From positions 399,342-419,973 of the forward strand of contig NW_014577061.1 of the NCBI RefSeq assembly GCF_000485595.1: a DNA stretch of 20,632 bases. The letters run 5' to 3'. Positions 1 to 7,237 of this stretch are shown in pieces. The position numbers and the translations under genes were made by a program. How positions within the stretch are numbered: position 1 is the first letter of the stretch; the number at the start of each line of letters is the position of its first letter. The notes below the pieces were generated by a model that was not told the DNA's origin, ran no database searches, and saw only the letters and a list, made by a program, of their open reading frames with translations. Source of the stretch: Priapulus caudatus (taxonomy: Eukaryota > Priapulida > Priapulimorpha > Priapulimorphida > Priapulidae).

Positions 1-63
1 AACAAGTACACAGGCTGCAACAGGATCTGAACTCTTTGTTTAAATGGTCAGAGGACTGGCAAA
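1..63 (+). pseudogene. LINE reverse-transcriptase ORF, left fragment (CR1/jockey-group non-LTR retrotransposon)
   Basis: Frame 3 reads from the left edge into QQDLNSLFKWSEDWQ, the typical sequence just before the 'FN..KCK..H.G' block in the C-terminal part of CR1/L2/jockey-group reverse transcriptases. The frame is open until it meets the inserted element at 64. The same ORF resumes at 5491 in the same phase: TGG CAA at 57-62 here and at 5484-5489 beyond the insertion. This is one LINE copy split in two, and its 5' part (endonuclease and most of the RT) lies outside the window. The family is recognised from motif pattern only; the exact clade is not certain. Confidence 0.8.
56..63. repeat. 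8-bp target-site duplication, left copy (CTGGCAAA)
   Basis: CTGGCAAA lies directly before the left terminus TAGTG at 64 and is repeated exactly at 5483-5490, directly after the right terminus CACTA. An 8-bp duplication is the hallmark of hAT-superfamily insertion. Both copies fall on the same LINE codons (Trp-Gln). Confidence 0.9.
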
Positions 64-249
64 TAGTGATGTCACGATCATCGATTATACTCGATCATCG
101 GTTGGACCCAAGTAACCGATGATCGGTTACAATCGGTTACTCGTGCGTAACGTCGTGTGCATGTACGTGTGTGCATGTATGTGCTTGTTTAGCCCTGTTT
201 ACTGTTTGTTTTGCACTGTTTACTACTGTGTGTATAATACATGTATGTT
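64..249 (+). repeat. Left terminal inverted repeat of the hAT-like element
   Basis: It pairs with the reverse complement of 5288-5482. The outermost ~36 bp are diverged (TAGTGATGTCACG against TAGTGTTGTCAAT). Positions 100-143 are identical to the right end. The remainder matches with a few substitutions and a roughly 14-bp GTGTGCATGT-type duplication on the left. Several subterminal copies of ATCGGTTAC/AACCGATGATC in both orientations resemble the clustered transposase-binding motifs seen in hAT ends (inference). Confidence 0.85.
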
Positions 250-369
250 ATACAGGATAACTTGTATAGTAGCGATGATATCTCTGATTCTCATCACTTT
301 TTCGAATTTTTTTTTTCCGAATTTTTTATATTTTTTTTCGATGAAATCGATTATGGATTTTGATAACCA

Positions 370-497
370 AGCGCTTGGTTCAAGCCACTGTTCAACCGAT
401 GATCGAGTATAATCGATGATCGTGACATCACTAAGCGCTTGGTTCAAGCCACTGTTCAACCGATGATCGAGTATAATCGATGATCGTGACATCACTA
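370..497. repeat. Two tandem 64-bp copies including the transposon terminus
   Basis: Unit 370-433 is repeated in full at 434-497. Each unit starts AGCGCTTGGTTCAAGCCACT and ends with the inverted terminus ...GACATCACTA. The second copy abuts unrelated sequence (ATAGTAAGG). AGCGCTTGGTTCAAGC also contains small palindromic parts (CCAAGCGCTTGG at 367-378). Confidence 0.9.
393..433 (-). repeat. Internal inverted copy of the element's left terminus (perfect 41 bp)
   Basis: This is an exact reverse complement of 64-104, ending ...GACATCACTA. The stretch 64-433 therefore has the form of a complete 370-bp MITE with perfect 41-bp terminal inverted repeats. The bases after 433 (AGCGCTTG) do not duplicate the left flank CTGGCAAA, so the MITE did not insert here on its own. 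Confidence 0.85.
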
Positions 498-1894
498 ATA
501 GTAAGGCCGTAAGGGTATGAGCAATTTTGGGTAATGTTGGATTGTCTAATCGCCAGGATGAGAGACAGGTGCACGTGCGTATGCGTGTGTGTATGTAGGA
601 TGTAAGTGTGCATGGGTGTGTACGTAGGGTGGATTACGATTAGGGTTCACAGGGTGAAAAACTGATAATTCTCTCTCTTCACCCTAATTCTTTCGGTGAT
701 AATTCACTGATGTGGCTCTGAGGAAGCACTGGTCCTGGTCAGTAGGCACTGGTCCAGGATTTATGTCGTAGCAAAGTGAATGACTCGGATGTGGGGACGT
801 TTTTATAGGGGGGGATGGTGCAATTTGGTGATGTGCATTCTAAGGTATTCTTAATAATAAATGGAATACGATATATAATAGGGCATTTAAACAACAACAA
901 TATATAATATAATACTGCATTTACTACAGTGATGGGCGTTTAATTGTTAACCCTTCCCCGACCAATAATATCAACCGACACATGCACACCGCGTAGCAGA
1001 AGCCCCCGAACATAAGCCTCAATATCGATTCCGATTTCGATAGTGATGTTCATTCTTGGATGGTGCTGCCATCTTCATGTACTAAAAAATACGCAATTTG
1101 ATTCGGTTACATAATATGACAGTATCTTGATAGTGTAGATATATGTTCGTTTCTTTTCATCAGCAAATTATATTGTTTACTTGTTTCGATACACTGATGC
1201 GTAGTAAATCGGAACAAGTCCGCAAGTCAATTTCAAAGATCAGCAGTTTCTGAAGACCGCCCATTATTCCTATAAATTATCATATTTTATTACGCGATCG
1301 CTGATTGGTCGGGGATGCCCAGTATTATCGAATTAGCAGAGGTTTAACAGCATGACCTAGAAAATCGAACACAACAAACATGGCGTGTTCATGTACTTCG
1401 CATGGACTTTAGGCTTCGGAATTTGACTATTTTTAGTCTATATTTGATTAAATTTACCATTCATTTCATTAGAATAACGTAGTAGGTTAGTAGAGAATAA
1501 CAAAATAATCAGTTTGGTAAATTTTTTATTTCCTGTGCGGCGATTATCTAGTCACCCCACCGGACCAGCTGACACGAGCAAGCATTCGCCTGGTCGATTT
1601 TCTAATCGCCACTGGCGACTGGGCGACCGCTAGTTTATCATGCTGGTTTATTTTTGATTAGCGATGAGGCTAAAGTCGATGGCTTATAGAAGCCATCGTC
1701 TTGGAGGAAAGGAAGGTAATGTAAAGTATGGTTTGCAGATGTTACAAATAGTAGTCGAGTAATTGGAAATGTAGCGACTGTGGTTGCATAATGGGTTGGT
1801 CGGCGGTAGCGCATTTGATGTAGTATGGATGATGGAGATGAGAAACGGTGGAGAGAGAATTGTTGTGCATGTGGGACGTGAGTGTGGCTGAGAA
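498..1894. other. Non-coding stretch inside the hAT-like element
   Basis: No convincing coding frame. It contains short TG-rich degenerate repeats (570-635), a GATTAGGGTT...ACCCTAATTC pairing around 638-690, an AT-rich patch (840-920), an 11-bp inverted pair (956-966 with 1304-1314) and GGCGATT/AATCGCC-type short inverted motifs (1540-1625). It looks like ordinary genomic intron or upstream DNA. Confidence 0.6.
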
Positions 1895-2094
1895 GGTCTA
1901 TGTCCCCCGGGGTACTGCCGGAACGTACCCTGGTACTATCTAATATGCCGGACCGTACCTCGCCTACTCCACTAACGAGTCTAGGGAGTCGCCTACGCCT
2001 ACTCTCTAACCCAAACCCTATTCCCTAATCCTAACCCTATCAAATAGTGACCAGGGTACGTTCAGGCAGTACCCTGGCCCGGGGGACATAGACC
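1895..2094. mobile_element. Foldback/MITE-like element with ~45-51-bp inverted ends
   Basis: Left arm 1895-1939 begins GGTCTATGTCCCCCGGG and right arm 2044-2094 ends CCCGGGGGACATAGACC. The inner parts TACTGCC(G/T)GAACGTACCCTGGT also pair, with an 8-bp CCAGGGTA-type extra piece in the right arm. The ~100-bp centre contains CCCTAATCCTAACCCTA, which resembles telomeric repeat but is only a few units. No target-site duplication is obvious, so the superfamily is not assigned. Confidence 0.7.
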
Positions 2095-3099
2095 CTATGT
2101 CTATGAGTATGACTATGAGTATGAGCGTGAGTGTGCGAAGCACGCGGCTGAGTGCCTCTGTGCGCGCAACATGTGGGTTGAGAAACAATAATACTATTTG
2201 CTGAACACAACTGCTTGGACTTTGGAGTTTTCATTATTCATCGCTACAACTAATCTACTTTGAACCGGGTAACGTCATCATCGTGACCGTCGTTACACTA
2301 CACTACAGAACGACGGCTGCCGTAGGCCTACCTCCAGCCACTGCGTATTAATTATTCCTACAAACAACTCGCTCAGCCTAAGACTTAAACAATATACAGC
2401 GTAGTCCTTATTACCTCTGTGGTGGTAACATTCTGCGTATTATCTACTTTTCTTTTAAGCGAGACGGATAGTTCTTCGTATATTCCATCAATTGGATAAA
2501 AAGCATCACAAACCGGCTCCATGCTCGTAACTTCGACTCTGTTTGGTCGACAGCGCCCTCTAACTGCGACCATATTAGTTAAATCCGCTGAGTTGTATAT
2601 ATATAATATCATGTTATAAATATTATATACTGTTATTATACATAGCTCAGTGATTGATTCAATACCTATTTCAAAAAGTGGTTGCATATTCGTGGTGTAA
2701 TTAATTTATTATACCATTATGTGACGTTAGGGGACGATAGTACTAAACGGGCCTGCTTTGAATAGACAAATCACTTGAAATCAGCACTGCATCTTCGGAG
2801 GGCTGTGTACTTATACAAAGCAGAAACGTGCTGTGGGATTCCTAACAAATGTGTGTGGGCATGTGATGTGATTCGTGAAAGGCTTATATGATTATGAAGG
2901 CGAATATATATTGTTAGTAATACTAAGTAGGTGCATAACACTAAATAGGGGTTCTCTTTCGGATTCCAGGTTTTACTTCTCGTGCTATTGTTGCTGTTCC
3001 CAACTAAAAATAAAATGTACTACATATTAAACGTTCCTTGTTCTCAACAGGTCTAGAGAAATTGTAAAAAAAAGTGCTACATTGTATAAGTTCTTTGTT
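2095..3099. other. Non-coding stretch upstream of the cadherin segment
   Basis: No recognisable gene. A minus-strand open frame at 2385-2687 has no identifiable motif and AT-rich composition. Positions 2095-2125 hold short TATGAGTATGA-type repeats, and 2590-2645 is an AT-rich self-complementary patch (TATATATAATAT...ATATTATATAC). Confidence 0.5.
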
Positions 3100-3251
3100 A
3101 TTGACTGGCGGGTGCTGCCTCCATGCGGAAACACCTGGTGGCGAAAAGTGGCGGTACGGTCGCCAAATCCGTATTCTTTTTCTGTTATCGTCTCATCGTC
3201 AAAAATGAAGAAACTTCGGCATCATTTAACCAGTTAACGACGTTAACACAA
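3100..3251 (+). other. Possible 5' untranslated exon of the cadherin gene segment (boundaries uncertain)
   Basis: The strong splice-donor consensus A|GTAAGT lies at 3251/3252, upstream of a clear acceptor at 3943-3944. The preceding ~150 bp is more GC-rich than its surroundings and contains no long open frame. A short untranslated first exon spliced over a 693-bp intron to the signal-peptide exon would be a common animal gene layout. The 5' edge is a guess: no TATA box or initiator is convincing. Confidence 0.3.
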
Positions 3252-3742
3252 GTAAGTTATTAACGTGAATGCTAGTTAGACGGATTAGTACCCAAATAAG
3301 CCATATTTACTCGGTTTCATGTGTTGTTAGTTACGGTTCATTTTATCCGATCGATACGATGATAGCTTTTGAGTCCGTGCCAGTGGCAGTGGTAATGCTC
3401 AGACCGTCACTGAACTCGAACCGCGACAGTGCCACCGGAAAAATCGCAAGAGCGTGTACGCGAAACTGTGTGGTTTTTCTATGTTTGTATTAGTGAGTCT
3501 GCGTGGATCCGCAGCCGGTGACAACAGAAAGAATCGGTGTTAATGTTTGCATTTGTATACAGATGAGATAGGTACTGTAGTGTACGAGTATTGCCAGTAA
3601 TTGGTTAACGGTTATGATGTATTATTTTAACACTATTATCTATTTCAATTTCCGTATCAATAATGTACGATGTATTAGTGTGAACTGTATTTATGCCATG
3701 CAGAATCTACTTACTATGACTGAGTGCTACTCAATCACACGT

Positions 3743-3883
3743 CTGCCAAGCAAACTTGGATTGCTGCTGACAGTGCTGTCTATTAAAATATTAGAGTGTG
3801 TTATTCTATATAAAGGCTTTATATAGAATAACATGCTCTAGTAATGACTTGAGCATAATAGCGAAGCATCGCTTGCTTGGCAG
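3743..3883. repeat. Hairpin/foldback element in the putative 5' intron
   Basis: The outer 11-bp arms CTGCCAAGCAA (3743-3753) and TTGCTTGGCAG (3873-3883) are perfect inverted repeats. The inner arms 3792-3814 and 3818-3840 pair at 21 of 23 positions around a GGC loop (TTATTCTATATAAA-GGC-TTTATATAGAATAA). This resembles a small MITE or foldback insertion. The TATATAAA here is part of the hairpin and is not taken as a promoter. Confidence 0.7.
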
Positions 3884-3944
3884 TTGTTAGCTCTTTAACA
3901 CATGTGCAGCCATTAATATTGTAATATACGTGTTTGATTTCCAG

Positions 3945-5236
3945 CTGCGTTTAGGAAGAGTTGGGGAAGGCCAGGGGTGACACCGTTGCCATGGCAGAGA
4001 ACGGAGTGCCGCCGCCAAGGGCGGCACTGGGAATGGCCGTTGCGGTGCTTCTCATGTTACTAGGTTGTGTACGGGCCACTCTCTCTCCCAGAATAGTAGT
4101 GGTGCCACATGATGCTCAACCTGGGACATTGGTTCACAAACTCCATCTATGTGGCGTAAAATTAAAGGATGCAAGCTTCTCCGAGTACTTCTCCCTCATG
4201 CACGACGGGAGCTTGATAACGGTAGGAAACATATCCAGCAAAATCGACAAACCAGTGACTTTAGAGGTATACGACAATCTACTCCCCGACGTGCATCTAG
4301 AGACGTTACAGCTAAGGGTGCTCAATACTCGTGGACTCCTGCGCTTTCCCTCTGACTATGCCGGAAGAGTGCAGGAGAACTCGGCAGTGGGCACCCCGGT
4401 AACCGGCTTGGAGTTTGTCAACGCCGAAGCGAAAGAGCAGCACAGCAAAGTCGCCTACGAAATCGTCTCCGGAAACACCAACAAGGTATTCGCGCTGAAG
4501 AAGGCAAAGCGAGCGGGAAATACGGGCGTGGCGGTGGTCGTCGCCGGCGGCGTCGATCGCGAAACCGTCGCCCGTCACAACCTCACCATCCAGGCACTGT
4601 ATGCAGACGGCAGCGACCACACAAAGACCGTTGCAACGGTGACCGTTGGCGACGTCAACGACAATGCGCCGCGATTCGCGCTACCACTCCACTCCGTCTC
4701 GCTGTCGACCGACGTTGCGTCGATGACGCGGGTTGTGCGAGTCGTCGCGACAGATGCCGACGAGGCCCAGCGTCTCACGTACTCGATGTGGCCCGACGAC
4801 CCATTCTTCTTTGTCGCACCTCTCACGGGCGAGATTTTCGTCGCGTGCGGCGTCGACGAGGGCGACTACAACCTGACGGTGTACGCGACCGACGACGGCG
4901 CACCGCCGCTGACGTCGTCGCCGCCGACGACGGTCGCCGTCGCTGTGCGCCGGCCGCACGCACACGTGCAGCGCGTGATGGACATCGTCAACACGGAGCC
5001 GGAGCGAGCGCGCGTGCGGCGTCGCGCGGGCCGTACGTTCGACGTTCCCGAGAACAAGACAGGCGTGATCGGCACGCTGCAGCGCTGGGAGGAGGGCGAG
5101 CGATTCCAGCTGGAGGAGGAGGACGAGTTTGTCACCGTAGATCCGAACACTGGCGACATCAGTCTGAAGTTCGGCAAGCAGTTTGACTACGAGGAGCAGA
5201 CGGTGCACACGTTCAACGTGATCATCACCGGTGGAG
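3945..5236 (+). CDS. Cadherin-superfamily N-terminal coding exon (signal peptide plus ~4 cadherin-like repeats), captured fragment
   Basis: The exon follows the acceptor TTTGATTTCCAG|CTG and ends at the donor GGAG|GTGAGT (phase 1). The best start is ATG at 3991, in strong context GTTGCCATGG; upstream in-frame codons from 3961 lack an ATG. From that Met, residues 11-29 form a hydrophobic signal peptide (AVAVLLMLLGCVRA). A diverged cadherin-like repeat covers ~32-120. A second covers ~121-229, with QEN (128-130), DRE (189-191) and DVNDNAPRF (221-229). A third covers ~230-330, with DADE, PLTGEIFV (277-284) and YATDDGAPPL. A furin-like RVRR lies at 341-344. The fourth repeat starts ~348 (FDVPEN, DPNTGDISL, DYEEQTVHTFNV) and is cut off by the splice site. 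Cadherins are extracellular calcium-dependent adhesion receptors, but the transmembrane and cytoplasmic parts are absent here. Which cadherin it is (classical, Fat/Dachsous or other) I cannot tell. The exon lies wholly inside the hAT-like insertion, so it is probably a duplicated fragment, though its frame is intact. Confidence 0.85.
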
Positions 5237-5406
5237 GTGAGTTGATGTTGGCTAATCGTGGGGAGCGTGAGTGTCGACTAAACGTGGAACATACATGTAT
5301 TATACACACAGTAGTAAACAGTGCAAAACAAACCGTAATCAGGGCTAAACAAGCACATACATGCAAACGACGTTATGCACACGCAGGCATTCAACACCCC
5401 GAGTAA
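5237..5406 (+). other. Intron start and read-through extension into the transposon terminus
   Basis: GTGAGT at 5237-5242 is the donor. If it is not used, the cadherin frame stays open for 56 more codons and stops at TAA 5404-5406. It crosses into the right terminal repeat at 5288, so the tail of the protein would be transposon-derived and rich in His, Arg and Lys. No cadherin exon is recognisable downstream in the window. Confidence 0.6.
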
Positions 5407-5482
5407 CCGATTGTAACCGATCATCGGTTACTTGGGTCCAACCAATGATCGATTACGAAATTACAACCGATTGACAACACTA
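5288..5482 (-). repeat. Right terminal inverted repeat of the hAT-like element
   Basis: The reverse complement starts TAGTGTTGTCAATCGG and continues into the same blocks as the left end, as far as the AACATACATGTATTATACAC stretch beginning at 5288. Homology stops at 5287, within 51 bp of the cadherin splice donor. This end lacks the internal 64-bp duplication present on the left, so it is a shorter or different copy of the same terminus. Confidence 0.85.
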
Positions 5483-5490
5483 CTGGCAAA
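5483..5490. repeat. 8-bp target-site duplication, right copy (CTGGCAAA)
   Basis: Exact repeat of 56-63, immediately after the terminus CACTA. The following TG joins in phase with the LINE codon started before the insertion, giving Trp-Gln-Met-Leu-Phe-Asn. Confidence 0.9.
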
Positions 5491-6178
5491 TGCTATTTAA
5501 CCTGGACAAATGCAAATGTATACATATGGGATATGGCAATCGAGAGGACACATATTACATGAACAATGCGACCCTAGCCAACACAACGGAAGAAAAAGAC
5601 TTGGGAATTATAGTACATTCATCGCTCAAACCATCACGGCAGTGTGCGGGAGCAGTCAAGAAAGCCAATAGAGTACTAGCCTAGGCGTCATCAAAATGTG
5701 CTTTACGGACAGGTCAAAGCATACAATCATTCTCTTGTACAAATCGCTAGTCCGGCCTCACCTAGACTATGCAGTCCAGGCCTGGCGTCCATATCTGGTA
5801 AAAGACATTCAGCTCATAGAAAAGGTCCAGCGGAGAGCTACAAAATTGGTGAGAGGTCTCGAACAACACCCATACCATCATAGACTATCCAAACTAAATC
5901 TCACCACACTGGAGAAACGGAGGGAGAGAGCAGATCTTATTGAAGTCTTCAAACTCATCCAGGGCATAGACAAAGTAAATTATAGGATTTTTTTTACTAA
6001 ATCACATGTCACCCATACAAGAGGACACAGTATGCAACTTTTTAAGGACCAGAGCAGGTTAGAAATACGAAAGCATTTTTTCTCCCAGAGAGTTGTCGAC
6101 ACATGGAACAGCCTCCCTCAAAACATAGTAACCCTTCATACTCATAGCCATACCCATCATAGCCATGCATCGACATAA
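5491..6178 (+). pseudogene. LINE reverse-transcriptase C-terminal region, frameshifted (CR1/jockey-group)
   Basis: Frame 5490-5684 encodes LFNLDKCKCIHMG...EEKDLGIIV...AVKKANRVL. Frame 5696-6178 encodes MCFTDRSK...LYKSLVRPHLDYAVQAW...EKVQRRATKLV...FFSQRVVDTWNSLPQNIV. These are the conserved thumb and C-terminal motifs of CR1/L2/jockey-group non-LTR retrotransposons, which copy their RNA into DNA at a nicked target. The two frames are separated by an apparent 5-bp insertion near 5679-5684 (CTAGCCTAGG) that creates a TAG stop. Removing five bases would reconnect the ...RVL-GVIKMCF motif order. After about 6135 the usual 'A.SVN.FK..LD' ending is replaced by unrelated His/Ser/Thr codons, so the 3' end is decayed or truncated. 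The 5' remainder is at 1-63. This copy is inactive. Confidence 0.85.
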
Positions 6179-6189
6179 TGTTGTGTGTG

Positions 6190-6385
6190 GCTATACAGTA
6201 AATACAGTAAATACTAGTAGTACTACTACTAGTACTATTACTACTAGTACCAGGAGTAAGATAATATAGGATTGCTATATAGATTATATAGATTACTCCT
6301 GCATAGTACTAGTACTACTACTGCTACTACTACTAGTACTACTACCAGGAGTAAGATAATATCAGGAGTAAGATAATATAGGAGG
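6190..6385. repeat. TAC/TAG-rich cryptic repeat with an embedded 17-bp direct repeat
   Basis: Runs of TACTAGTACTACTAC occur at 6210-6250 and 6304-6345. CAGGAGTAAGATAATAT is present three times (6251, 6346, 6363). GATTACTCCTG (6292-6302) is complementary to CAGGAGTAA, so the region can fold. It follows the decayed LINE end and may be LINE 3' tail or an unrelated microsatellite. Confidence 0.6.
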
Positions 6386-7179
6386 AGTATGACAGTCAAA
6401 AACACGTGAATTTCAACATTTGCTTGCCTAATTTTACCGATGATATATTACATGCAACTCGATAAAAATTACATCTAAATTAGCCTTGGGCATCCACCGC
6501 ACACTCAAACTTTACTTTGTTTCCATACCTCTTCTATTTATGGAGAACATGCATGGCTGAGGTGAAGTCTATCATAATAATTATGGTGTTGAGTGTGTGA
6601 ATGTGCGTACGTGCGTGTGTGTATACGTGAGTGTCTCTGCATGAATGAGTGCACGTGTTTTGGCAAGTGTAAATATAGTACTAGTAGAGCAGAAAATGCC
6701 GGTAACTTCTTCCACATGGTGGCCTAGTTTATTTTAAATGAAAGTGGTAAGCAATCGGCCAAGAATTCCAACGTGATTTTTCGTCATGCTAGCAAGGACT
6801 GGAATTTGGAAAAGATTGGGTTTGGTATTGAAGGCTACAGCGCTAGCTATGGTGTTCCCTGCCTTCACAAAATGTGATAAATAAACAACAGTTGATACAC
6901 TAGTTGTCAAATATAATTGGCAAATAATTTACTAATAATCTACACAAACACTTCTAATGAGCTAACATCAAGCTGCACTTGGCAGTAGGCTACCTACTTG
7001 CTATATACATGTTACTAACAGATTCTACAAGCTAGTCTTTTCATCTGTCTGCAAGTATTTGCAATTTTACCTTAACGAATCTGTCAAAAACGTGACATTT
7101 AAAGAAGTATGTATGATTAGGTGCCCGGTGCCTATATTTTACCCAGTGCCTACACACGTGCGAACACGCATACCTGTCC
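6386..7179. other. Non-coding stretch, no gene seen
   Basis: AT-rich DNA with no recognisable coding frame. A degenerate TG/CGTG-rich patch lies at 6590-6660. Nothing else stands out. Confidence 0.5.
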
Positions 7180-7205
7180 ATACGCGCACACACGCACACA
7201 CGCAT

Positions 7206-7236
<31 letters not shown>
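7180..7236. repeat. (CA)n / CACG microsatellite
   Basis: Imperfect ACGCACACACGC units from about 7180 lead into an uninterrupted CA run at about 7206-7236. Confidence 0.9.

Positions 7237-7237
<1 letters not shown>

Larger units (their letters stand above)
64..5482. mobile_element. hAT-like non-autonomous macrotransposon carrying a cadherin 5' gene segment
   Basis: This 5419-bp segment begins TAGTGATGTCA and ends TGACAACACTA, matching the hAT terminal pattern (T/C)A(A/G)NG. It is flanked by the perfect 8-bp duplication CTGGCAAA. Its ends form imperfect inverted repeats of 186 and 195 bp, including 44 identical base pairs (100-143 against 5400-5443). It interrupts a LINE ORF, and removing it plus one duplication restores the ORF in frame, so the whole unit inserted at once. 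No transposase-like ORF is visible inside, so it would need a transposase supplied in trans. The interior holds a cadherin exon with splice sites and ordinary-looking non-coding DNA. Alternatives are a Pack-type capture by one element, or two inverted MITE copies that moved everything between them. The unequal ends and the extra internal terminus favour the second. Confidence 0.85.

Noticed and set aside
2000-2042. Telomere-like CCCTAA repeats
   Set aside because: Only a few imperfect units in the centre of a foldback element, not an array.
3805-3825. TATATAAA as a TATA box for the cadherin exon
   Set aside because: It is part of a hairpin arm (3792-3840), and the downstream exon starts with a splice acceptor rather than a transcription start.
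1-5700. Two separate LINE copies flanking a native cadherin locus
   Set aside because: The two LINE pieces join at the exact codon and share the 8-bp duplication at transposon ends, which independent copies would not do.
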